Source: DATHYU01 sp033722675 (GTDB taxonomy: Bacteria; Actinomycetota; Acidimicrobiia; Spongiisociales; UBA11373). From it: a DNA stretch of 27,525 nt. A program made the translations under genes and the position numbers. The notes below the pieces were generated by a model. That model worked only from the letters and a program-made list of their open reading frames with translations. It searched no databases and was not told where the DNA came from. Below, one piece after another: positions 8,017 through 14,748 of the stretch. Location: assembly GCA_033722675.1 (NCBI GenBank), contig JAWVYO010000026.1:1-27525 (forward strand), written 5' to 3'. Positions within the stretch are counted from its first letter, which is position 1; each line of letters starts with the position of its first letter.

Positions 8017-9158
8017 GTTCGTCGCGCCCCCTCGGCGCGGCACTCGGGTACCTGACGGCGACCCGCCTCGTCCTCAACACCGCCTGGCGGTTCGTGTATC
8101 CCTTCCTCCCGGCCATCTCGCGAGGCCTCGGCATCTCCCTGGCGCAGGCGGGCTTCCTGCTGTCGGCCCGTTCGGTGGCCGGCATGGCCACGCCCCTCGT
8201 GATCGCCACGGTGGGACGCGGGGAACGGCGTCGCCGCGTCATCGCCGCCGGACTCGCCCTGTTCGTGGCGAGCGCGGCCATCACCGCCTGGACGGGGGTC
8301 TACTGGGGTGCCGTCGCCGGGTTCCTGCTCCTGGGTCTCGCCAAGCCCACCTTCGACGTCGCCGCCCAGACCTACGTCGCCGACCGCGTCCCCTACCGCC
8401 GGCGCGCCCGTGCGCTGGCGATCCTCGAACTGACCTGGGCCGGCGGCCTCCTGGTGGGGGCGCCCGTCACGGGGTGGCTCATCGACCGGGCCGACTGGCG
8501 GGCCCCCTTCTGGGCCTTCGCCGCCCTGGGTGTCGTGGCGCTGGTGCTGCTGCGACCGTCGATCGACGCGGATCGGCATCACGACCGTCCGGTCGCCGAG
8601 CGGTTCCGGTTGACGACGCCAGCGGCCGTCATGCTGGGCGTCGTCTTCGCGTACTCGCTCGCGGCGGAGACGACGATCGTCGTCTTCGGGGCGTGGCTCG
8701 AGGACGGGTTCGGCCTGTCGCTCGTGGCCCTGGGAGGGAGCGCCACCGTGCTCGCCCTCGCCGAACTGGGCGGCGAGGGCGCCACGCTCGCCTTCACCGA
8801 CCGCCTCGGCAAGCGGCGCATGGTCGCCGCCGGGCTCGCCATCTCGGCGCTGGCCTTCGGGTCGGTCGGGGCCCTGTCGGGCTCGCTGGGGATGGGGCTC
8901 ACCGTGCTGGCGGTCGCCTTCTTCGGCTTCGAGCTGACGATCGTGTCCTCCATCCCCCTCCTCACCGAGCTGATGCCGGGTGCGCGGGCACGATTCCTGG
9001 CGCTCTTCCAGGTGGCCACCCAGGCAGCGCGCGCCGCGGGCGCCGCCCTGGGCCCGTTCCTCTTCGACACCGGCGGCCTGGCACTCAACGGCGCGGTGTC
9101 GGCGGGGCTCTGCGCCCTCGGGGTGATCCTCCTGCTCCGGTTCGTCCGGGAGGTCTAG
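8013..9158 (+). CDS. major facilitator superfamily transporter
   Basis: 381 residues with about 10-12 hydrophobic helices. The cytoplasmic loop between helices 2 and 3 (VGRGERRRRVIAAG) and the YVADRVPYRRRARALAILELTWAGG segment are typical of MFS drug/sugar carriers, and a charged central loop (about RPSIDADRHHDRP) separates two halves. Substrate cannot be read from sequence. The start is GTG at 8013, overlapping the sixA stop. The stop overlaps the convergent nucleoside hydrolase by 4 bp. Neighbouring nucleoside salvage genes hint at a nucleoside or sugar cargo, but they are on the opposite strand and the link is weak. Confidence 0.85.
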   Translation: MSSSRPLGAALGYLTATRLVLNTAWRFVYPFLPAISRGLGISLAQAGFLLSARSVAGMATPLVIATVGRGERRRRVIAAGLALFVASAAITAWTGVYWGAVAGFLLLGLAKPTFDVAAQTYVADRVPYRRRARALAILELTWAGGLLVGAPVTGWLIDRADWRAPFWAFAALGVVALVLLRPSIDADRHHDRPVAERFRLTTPAAVMLGVVFAYSLAAETTIVVFGAWLEDGFGLSLVALGGSATVLALAELGGEGATLAFTDRLGKRRMVAAGLAISALAFGSVGALSGSLGMGLTVLAVAFFGFELTIVSSIPLLTELMPGARARFLALFQVATQAARAAGAALGPFLFDTGGLALNGAVSAGLCALGVILLLRFVREV

Positions 9159-10096
9159 AGGCGGGCGAGCCGTTCGATCACGAGGTCGAAGAACCCCTCG
9201 GCATCGACGTCGTGGATCACGCGGGCGTTGGGCGGATCGTCGGTGAGCCCCCACCAGTCGACCACGGTCATCCCCATGGTCAGCTCGGACATCGTCTCGA
9301 TGCGGACGGAGCAGTCCTTGCCCGTGAAGAGATCCGGTTCCAGCAGCCAGGCGATCACGCACGGATCGTGGAGCGGCGCCCCCACGGTGCCATAGCGCGC
9401 CATGTCGTAGCGGTTGAAGAAGTCCAGCATGCCTGCCACGGCGTCGCCGACCGGGGTTCCCAGGGCACGGAGACGGTCGAGGTGGCGGGGCTCGATGAGC
9501 GCCTTGTGCGTCACGTCGATGGGCACCATCGTGATCGGCACACCCGATCGGAACACCACGTCGGCGGCGTGGGGGTCGACCCAGATGTTGAACTCGGCGG
9601 CGGGCGTCCAGTTGCCCCCTTCGAAGAACCCGCCGCCCATGAGCACGATCTCCCGGATCCGCCCCACGACGTCGGGAGCCCGGGTCATCGCGGCGGCCAC
9701 GTCGGTGAGCGGACCCAGTGGGCAGAGCGTGACGGTGCCCGGGTCGCGGGATCGGAGGATGTCGACGATCGCGTCGACGCCGTGCCCCGGAGTCAACGGC
9801 ATCGTCGGGGGCGGGAGGTCCGCCCCGTCGAGACCGGTCGAGCCGTGGACCGCCTCGGCGGTGCCGGACTCCCTGACCAGGGGACGGGCCATCCCGCGAT
9901 ACACGGGCACGTCGGTCCTGCCGGCCAGCTCGACGATCCGCCGGGCGTTCGACTCCGACCGGTCGAGCGGGACGTTCCCCGCGACCGCGGTGATGGCGAC
10001 CACGTCGAGGTCCTCGGGCGACGCGAGGGCGAGGAGGATGGCCACGGCATCGTCCTGGCCGGGGTCCGTGTCGATGACGATGGGGCGAGGCGTCAC
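9155..10096 (-). CDS. inosine-uridine preferring nucleoside hydrolase family protein
   Basis: 313 residues, normal family length. VIDTDPGQDDAVAI (7-20) is the Ca2+-binding signature (D11, D15, D16), VLMGGGFFEGGNWTPAAEFNIWVDPHAA (151-178) contains the ribose-binding E/N residues, and PLHDPCVIAW (241-250) holds the catalytic-site His243 and Ca2+ ligand Asp244. The enzyme hydrolyses the N-glycosidic bond of ribonucleosides to base plus ribose. It starts with an ATGA overlap (10093-10096) with the ribokinase stop, so the two are one operon: ribose released here would be phosphorylated by the upstream kinase. Exact nucleoside preference is not determinable. Confidence 0.95.
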   Translation of the reverse strand: MTPRPIVIDTDPGQDDAVAILLALASPEDLDVVAITAVAGNVPLDRSESNARRIVELAGRTDVPVYRGMARPLVRESGTAEAVHGSTGLDGADLPPPTMPLTPGHGVDAIVDILRSRDPGTVTLCPLGPLTDVAAAMTRAPDVVGRIREIVLMGGGFFEGGNWTPAAEFNIWVDPHAADVVFRSGVPITMVPIDVTHKALIEPRHLDRLRALGTPVGDAVAGMLDFFNRYDMARYGTVGAPLHDPCVIAWLLEPDLFTGKDCSVRIETMSELTMGMTVVDWWGLTDDPPNARVIHDVDAEGFFDLVIERLARL

Positions 10097-11001
10097 GCCC
10101 CACCCCCGAACCGCTCGACGTCCGCGCGGAGGGGGAGGGCGGCCTGAGCACCCCGACGGGTGACGGTGACCGCACCGCAGAGCACCGCCCAGCGGGTGGC
10201 CTCGACGAGGCCCTTCCCGCGCACCAGGGCGTCGGCGAGCCCGGCGCAGAACGAGTCCCCCGCCGCCGTCGGGTCGACCGCCTGGACGACCGGAGCCTCC
10301 ACGTGGGTCACGGCGCCGGGCTCCACGACGACGGCGCCCCGGGCACCCAGCGTCACCACGACGGCGCCGGGACCCTCCACGGCCCTGGCCATGGAGGCCA
10401 CGTCCTCGATCGACGCCGGAATCTCGTCGGCACCGGCCAGCACCGCGAGCTCGGTCTCGTTGGGGACGAGGACGTCGACGCGGGCCAGGAGATCCGGATC
10501 GAGCGTCGCAGCGGGAGCCGGGTTGAGGACGAAGCGACCCGACGACAGGATCGCCGCCCTCGTCACGGCCGCGATCGGGATCTCGAGCTGTGCCAGCGTC
10601 ACGGAGGCGCCACCGAGGAGGTCGGCGGCATCGTCGACGTCGTCGGGCGACACGTGACCGTTCGCGCCGGGGCTGACGACGATCGTGTTGCCCCCGGTGT
10701 CGTCGACGGTGATGAGGGCGACCCCGGTCGGGTGCTCCTCGGATCGGAGCAGCCCCGTGAGGGTGACGCCGGCATCCGCGAGCACCGCGGCGAGCCGTCT
10801 CCCGCCGTCGTCGTCGCCCACCATGCCGATCATCGCGGTCGATCGCCCGAGCCGGGCGGCCGCCACCGCCTGGTTGGCGCCCTTGCCCCCGGTGTCGCCG
10901 GAGTGACCGGTGCCGAGCACGGTCTCCCCCGGACGCGGGAGTCTGGTGACCCGGATGGTCGTGTCGATGTTGAGGCTGCCGACGACGGCGATCTCGGTCA
11001 T
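10093..11001 (-). CDS. rbsK: ribokinase
   Basis: 302 residues of the PfkB family. VVGSLNIDTTIRVTRLPRPGET (6-27) is the N-terminal sugar-binding strand set, TGGKGANQAVAAARLG (37-52) is PfkB signature 1, NPAPA (160-164) and NETE (181-184) are ribokinase hallmarks, and DPTAAGDSFCAG (243-254) is signature 2 with catalytic base D249. It converts ribose plus ATP to ribose 5-phosphate, and the downstream nucleoside hydrolase fits as its ribose source. I prefer the ATG at 11001 over a GTG at 11010 because the protein aligns from MTEIAVVGS and a -10 lies just upstream. Confidence 0.93.
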   Translation of the reverse strand: MTEIAVVGSLNIDTTIRVTRLPRPGETVLGTGHSGDTGGKGANQAVAAARLGRSTAMIGMVGDDDGGRRLAAVLADAGVTLTGLLRSEEHPTGVALITVDDTGGNTIVVSPGANGHVSPDDVDDAADLLGGASVTLAQLEIPIAAVTRAAILSSGRFVLNPAPAATLDPDLLARVDVLVPNETELAVLAGADEIPASIEDVASMARAVEGPGAVVVTLGARGAVVVEPGAVTHVEAPVVQAVDPTAAGDSFCAGLADALVRGKGLVEATRWAVLCGAVTVTRRGAQAALPLRADVERFGGGA

Positions 11002-11014
11002 CGGGAGCACCCTA
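11002..11014 (-). promoter_or_regulatory. leaderless -10 element for rbsK
   Basis: On the minus strand TAGGGT (complement of 11009-11014) lies 7 nt before the rbsK ATG at 11001, with no ribosome binding site. Confidence 0.45.
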
Positions 11015-11046
11015 GAGCGCCACCGGCCGCCCCGGCACCGCCGCGA

Positions 11047-12720
11047 TCAGCGGGGAAGCCGAACCACGAACGCCGCCCCACCGAGCGGGCTCTCCTCGGC
11101 GGTCACCGTCCCCCGATGGGCCGTCACGACGTCGCGGACGACGGCGAGCCCGAGACCCGTGCCGCCTGCGTCGCGCTGGCGGCCCTCGTCGAGACGTGTG
11201 AACCGCTCGAACACCCGCTCGCGATCGTCGACGGCCACACCCGGGCCGTCGTCGGCCACGGTGACCACCGCCCAGCCGTCCCGACCGTCGAGGGTGATTT
11301 CCACCCGGGAGTCGGCGTGCCGGGTGGCGTTCTCGTAGAGGTTCCGGAACACTCGCCGCAGCGCGAGGGGATCCCCTCGCACGACGAGTCGCCCGACGCC
11401 GCCCGTGTCGACCTCCGGGAAGCGAGCCGCCTCCTCCACGGCCAGTTCCGCCAGGTCGACGGGTTCGGTCCGCTCCCCCAGCACGCCGGCGTCGGCCCGC
11501 GCCAGGACGAGGAGGTCGTCCACCAGGCGTTCCATCCGCAGACCCTCTTCCAGCACGCCCTCGGCCACGTCGGGCCACTCGATCCGATCGGGGTGCGCCA
11601 GGGCCACCTCCATCTGGGTCCGGATGGAGGCGATGGGACTCCGGAGTTCGTGCGAGGCATCGGAGACGAATCGCCGCTGCAGGTCCGCGGACCGCTCCAG
11701 GCGCTCGAGCATCTCGTTCATGGTGGACGCCAGTCGGGCGACCTCGTCGTCGCTCGAGGGCTCGGGGACCCGCTGGTCGAGCTTCGACCCGCCGATCTCG
11801 GCGACCCGGCGGCGGATCTGCTCGACCGGACGCAGCGCCCGTCCCACGATGAGCCAGACGAGCAGTCCGAGCAGGATCACCAGCACCGGCAGGGCGAGCC
11901 AGATCCCGAGCGAGACGCGATCCACGCTGGCGCGCACCGATTCCAGCGAAGGCAGGACGATCGACGACCCGGCGATGCCCGTGAGGACCGAACCGTCGGC
12001 GCCCGTGACCGGCGTGGGCTCGGGATAGTCGGGAACGCCGTTGGTGCGCATGCAGGCGGTGTAGTCGGCGAGGGCTTGGTTGGTGGCCGACTGGACCGCG
12101 TCCTCGTCGACGATGTCGAGGTCGTCGAAGGCGGTGACCACGATGGGGTCGCAGACCTCCGATGCCTCGGCGATGCGGGAGTCGACGACGAGCTCACCGG
12201 CGATGCACTCGTCGACCGCTGCTTCGAACTCCTCGGAGTTCAGCAATGCCTGGAACTCGGCGAACGTGATCGGCTCCCGGCCGCCCAGCCGGGAGAGCGC
12301 TGCCAGCTCGCATCCGGCGACGGCGTCGAAGAAGGGGTCGTTGCCGAACACGCAGACGTCGTAGGCGAAGAAGGCCTGCTGGGAGATGCCCTCGAGGAAG
12401 TAGTAGGCCTCGGCGGGGCGGGCACTGTCGCCGTAGGCCTCGGCGAGGATCGGGGCACAGGTCTGGTCGGCGATCCTCGTGGTGGCCTCGAAGGGGTCGG
12501 TGGCGAGACCGATCTGCAGGAGCCCGAGTTCGGTCACCACCGCCTGGTCCAGTGCCTCGCGCGCGTCGCTCAGGTTCTCGGTGAGCGCGTCGCGCACGTC
12601 GGAGACGAGGGCGGTGCGGCTGAAGGTGACGAGGCCGATGGCTCCCACCGCGAGGGTGACGGCGACGACGAGCGTGGCGACCGCGGTGATGCGCGACCGC
12701 ACGGTCCCGAAGACCCTCAT
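11047..12720 (-). CDS. sensor histidine kinase with Cys-rich extracellular sensor
   Basis: 557 residues. Transmembrane helix 1 is at about 12-33, an extracellular sensor at 34-271, transmembrane helix 2 at 272-294, a HAMP domain at 295-347, then the dimerisation domain with phospho-accepting H357 in FVSDASHELRSPIASIRTQ. The HATPase domain has the N box NLYENATRHA (N464), the G1 box ADDGPGV and the G2 box GGTGLGLAVV. The sensor holds six cysteines (88, 123, 137, 172, 190, 223), and around C223 the sequence TACMRTNGVPDYPEP matches a motif I know from many actinobacterial secreted lipoproteins. The ATG at 12720 overlaps the response regulator stop (ATGA). The sensed signal is unknown; disulfide or ligand sensing is inference. 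Confidence 0.93.
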   Translation of the reverse strand: MRVFGTVRSRITAVATLVVAVTLAVGAIGLVTFSRTALVSDVRDALTENLSDAREALDQAVVTELGLLQIGLATDPFEATTRIADQTCAPILAEAYGDSARPAEAYYFLEGISQQAFFAYDVCVFGNDPFFDAVAGCELAALSRLGGREPITFAEFQALLNSEEFEAAVDECIAGELVVDSRIAEASEVCDPIVVTAFDDLDIVDEDAVQSATNQALADYTACMRTNGVPDYPEPTPVTGADGSVLTGIAGSSIVLPSLESVRASVDRVSLGIWLALPVLVILLGLLVWLIVGRALRPVEQIRRRVAEIGGSKLDQRVPEPSSDDEVARLASTMNEMLERLERSADLQRRFVSDASHELRSPIASIRTQMEVALAHPDRIEWPDVAEGVLEEGLRMERLVDDLLVLARADAGVLGERTEPVDLAELAVEEAARFPEVDTGGVGRLVVRGDPLALRRVFRNLYENATRHADSRVEITLDGRDGWAVVTVADDGPGVAVDDRERVFERFTRLDEGRQRDAGGTGLGLAVVRDVVTAHRGTVTAEESPLGGAAFVVRLPR

Positions 12721-13397
12721 CGGCCGGTCCCCGGCACCATGCGGTAGCCCACCCCGCGCACGGTCTGGATCATCCGCTCGTCGAAGGGGTCGTCCACCTT
12801 CCGCCGCAGGTACCCGATGTACACCTCCAACACGTTGGGGTCGACGTCGGTGTCGGTGCCCCACACCGCGTCGAGCAGCGAGTGGCGTTCCGCCACCTCC
12901 GGAGCCCGCCGCATGAGTGCCTCGAGCAGCGAGAACTCTCGCTGTGTCAGCTCGATGTCGGTTCCGTCGCGCTCGCACCGTCGGGTGGCCGGATCCAGCA
13001 CCAGGTCGCCGACCCGCCGCAACTCCGGGCGCGGGGCGCGGCCCCGCCGGATGAGCGACCGCAGACGGGCGACGAGCACCACGTAGGAGAAGGGCTTCGA
13101 GAGATAGTCGTCGGCACCGGTCTCGAAGGCCTCGGCCTCGTCGTACTCACCGTCCTTCGCCGTGAGCATCAGGATCGGCGTCCAGTTGCCGGCGGCGCGC
13201 AGCTCGGCACACACCCGGTACCCGTTCATGCCCGGAAGCAGGATGTCGAGGACGATCGCGTCGTACGGATGCGCCTCGGCCATGACGAATCCCTCGTTGC
13301 CGTCGTGGACGACGTCGACGTCGAACCCCTCGGCCTGCAGCCCCTGCTGCACGGCGCGGGCCAGCCGGACCTCGTCCTCCACGACCAGGATGCGCAT
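12717..13397 (-). CDS. OmpR/PhoB-type response regulator
   Basis: 226 residues. The receiver domain (1-115) has acidic residues E7/D8, phospho-accepting D51 in IVLDILLPGMNGYRV, T79 in MLTAKD and K101 in YLSKPF. The C-terminal winged helix (about 128-224) has LTQREFSLLEALMRR, the recognition helix in DPNVLEVYIGYLRRKVD and the terminal wing IQTVRGVGYRMV. It is the partner of the downstream sensor kinase, with stop/start overlap. Its own promoter region contains two perfect dyads, which may be sites for autoregulation. Most similar in layout to MprA/TcrA-like actinobacterial regulators, but no target can be named. Confidence 0.96.
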   Translation of the reverse strand: MRILVVEDEVRLARAVQQGLQAEGFDVDVVHDGNEGFVMAEAHPYDAIVLDILLPGMNGYRVCAELRAAGNWTPILMLTAKDGEYDEAEAFETGADDYLSKPFSYVVLVARLRSLIRRGRAPRPELRRVGDLVLDPATRRCERDGTDIELTQREFSLLEALMRRAPEVAERHSLLDAVWGTDTDVDPNVLEVYIGYLRRKVDDPFDERMIQTVRGVGYRMVPGTGR

Positions 13398-13446
13398 GGG
13401 CGGAGTATGCCGGTTTCCCGGCCGAGGCCGCTGAGAACCCTCTCAG
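13398..13446 (-). promoter_or_regulatory. response-regulator promoter with two dyads
   Basis: CATACT (complement of 13404-13409) lies 6 nt before the ATG at 13397, indicating leaderless transcription. Just upstream are two perfect inverted repeats: GCCGG/CCGGC with a 4-nt loop (13409-13422; GAAA loop on the minus strand), and CTGAGA/TCTCAG with a 4-nt spacer (13431-13446), which overlaps the end of the methyltransferase gene. Candidates are an autoregulatory operator or a read-through-limiting hairpin. Confidence 0.45.
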
Positions 13447-14273
13447 GCTCGCTCGGCGAGGATCGAGAACATGAGCGGGACGCGATCGGCGTGGGAGGCC
13501 GGGAGGCGCCACCGCCCGTCGTCGCCCTCGACCATCATCGGATGGCCCTGCCACTCGAGCTCGCGGTGCTCCGTCAGCGACACCACCCGGAGACCCGCGG
13601 CCGTGAGCGCGGCGTGGATCTCGCCGATCCCGTGGTTCCACTCGTAGGTGCGAGTGTGGTCGACGGTTCCGCTCCCCGCGTAGGTGACGTCCTCGTCCAT
13701 TCCCACCGGCTCGTCGGTCTCGAAGTAGGGGTATCGCGCGACGAGTTCGTCGGTGACGTCCCAGTCGAGGGTCCATATCACGGGATGGCCCTCGCGGATG
13801 TAGAACCGGCCCCCCGGAGCGACGAAGCCGGCGACGACCTCGGCCCATCCGGCGATGTCCGGCAGCCAGTTGATCGCCCCCACCCCGGTGTAGACCACGT
13901 CGAACGTTTCCCCGGGGAGGGCCTCGGCCGCCGCGTAGAGCTCCGAGAGCACGAAACGGGCCGGTGTGCCGCTCTCCTCGCTGAGCCGCCGGGCGGCCTC
14001 GATGGCGCGCTCGGAGAAGTCGACGCCGGTGACGTCGGCGCCCAGCCGGGCCCACGAGAGCGTGTCCATCCCGAAATGGCACTGGAGGTGGAGCAGGCGC
14101 TGCCCCGTCACGTCGCCGACGACCGCACGGTCGCGCTGCACGACCCCGCTGATGCGGTCCGGGTCGGCGGTGAAGCCCGGCGCGTCGTATCCGTCGGGTT
14201 CCCAGTGGATGGCGACGCGGTCGTCCCAGTTCGCCCGGTTGGCGGCCCGATGCTCGTCGAGGGGGTCGGTCAC
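13443..14273 (-). CDS. class I SAM-dependent methyltransferase
   Basis: 276 residues. Motif I is HLQCHFGMDTLSWARLGADVTGVDFSE, binding S-adenosylmethionine and ending in the acidic VD that contacts ribose. Motif IV-like FDVVYTGVGAINWLPD and motif VI-like FVAPGGRFYIREGHPV follow in the normal order. The N-terminal ANRANWDDRVAIHW is typical of the small-molecule methyltransferase family often seen in actinobacteria. Substrate unknown. Start is GTG at 14273; it has its own leaderless -10. It lies upstream of, and in the same direction as, the two-component genes, with a 45-nt gap, and is divergent from the photolyase operon. Confidence 0.85.
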   Translation of the reverse strand: MTDPLDEHRAANRANWDDRVAIHWEPDGYDAPGFTADPDRISGVVQRDRAVVGDVTGQRLLHLQCHFGMDTLSWARLGADVTGVDFSERAIEAARRLSEESGTPARFVLSELYAAAEALPGETFDVVYTGVGAINWLPDIAGWAEVVAGFVAPGGRFYIREGHPVIWTLDWDVTDELVARYPYFETDEPVGMDEDVTYAGSGTVDHTRTYEWNHGIGEIHAALTAAGLRVVSLTEHRELEWQGHPMMVEGDDGRWRLPASHADRVPLMFSILAERA

Positions 14274-14286
14274 GGCGGCGAGGCTA
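14274..14286 (-). promoter_or_regulatory. leaderless -10 element for the methyltransferase
   Basis: TAGCCT (complement of 14281-14286) lies 7 nt before the GTG start at 14273 on the minus strand. Confidence 0.42.
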
Positions 14287-14377
14287 CCCGGACCCCGGCC
14301 GACCGGCACCGAACCCCGATCCCCGACGGGGTGGCAGAGACGCGTCCGGCCGTTCCCGGTAGCCGCCGTCGGCTCCC

Positions 14378-14391
14378 TACGTTCCCCGACC
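14378..14391 (+). promoter_or_regulatory. leaderless -10 element for the photolyase-like operon
   Basis: TACGTT (14378-14383) lies 8 nt before the ATG at 14392. No LexA/SOS-like palindrome (GAAC-N4-GTTC) is visible upstream, so regulation is not obviously damage-linked. Confidence 0.42.
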
Positions 14392-14748
14392 ATGGACGAC
14401 ACGATCTGCGCGAGCTGCGGCCGGGCGTTCTCCTGGCGAAAGAAATGGACACGCCAGTGGGACGCAGTCCGCTTCTGCAGCACCGGATGCCGGACGAACC
14501 GGCCCGGTCCGCTCGACCGACGTCTCGAAGGGGCCATCCTCCACCTCCGCGATCGCAGCACCGGGACCATCTACCCCTCCGAAGCCGCTCGCTTCGTCCG
14601 GCCCGACGCCTGGCGCCCCCTCATGGAGCGGACCAGGCGAGCCGCCCGACGCCTCGCGGCCGGAGGCCAGGTCGCCATCTTCCAGGGAGGCAGGCCGGTG
14701 GACTCGGCCTCCGTGCGGGGACCGATCCGCATCGGCGGTGTCTCGTGA
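14392..14748 (+). CDS. DUF2256-DUF3253 zinc-binding fusion protein
   Basis: 118 residues. Residues 3-35 match DUF2256: TICASCGRAFSWRKKW then WDAVRFCSTGCR, with C6, C9, C29 and C33 as a likely zinc site. Residues 41-118 match DUF3253, a small winged-helix-like domain: AILHLRDRSTGTIYPSEAAR, then WRPLMERTRRAARRLAAGG and a C-terminal GPIRI. DUF2256 proteins are commonly encoded beside cryptochrome/photolyase genes, and here the gene overlaps the photolyase relative by 4 nt (GTGA at 14745-14748). Biochemical function is not established; a nucleic-acid-binding accessory role is inference. It is the first gene of the operon. Confidence 0.88.
   Translation: MDDTICASCGRAFSWRKKWTRQWDAVRFCSTGCRTNRPGPLDRRLEGAILHLRDRSTGTIYPSEAARFVRPDAWRPLMERTRRAARRLAAGGQVAIFQGGRPVDSASVRGPIRIGGVS

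Noticed and set aside
7749..10175. 808-codon open frame on the minus strand
   Set aside because: It runs antisense through the sixA and MFS genes and in another frame through the nucleoside hydrolase. Its Arg/Pro/Gly/His-rich composition is typical of a high-GC shadow frame.
10303..12747. 814-codon open frame on the plus strand
   Set aside because: It is antisense to ribokinase and the sensor kinase, both of which have full family motifs. The composition (Gly/Arg/Asp/His) has no recognisable domain.
14282..14364. GGCTACC / GGTAGCC inverted repeat, 69 nt apart
   Set aside because: Only 7 bp and widely separated. One arm is just the methyltransferase -10, so chance is a sufficient explanation.
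14274..14391. Search for a LexA/SOS box upstream of the repair-like operon
   Set aside because: No GAAC-N4-GTTC type palindrome is present.
12882..14744. Long upstream in-frame extension of the photolyase-like gene
   Set aside because: It is antisense to the response regulator and methyltransferase genes. The GTG at 14745 overlapping the DUF2256 stop is a far better start.
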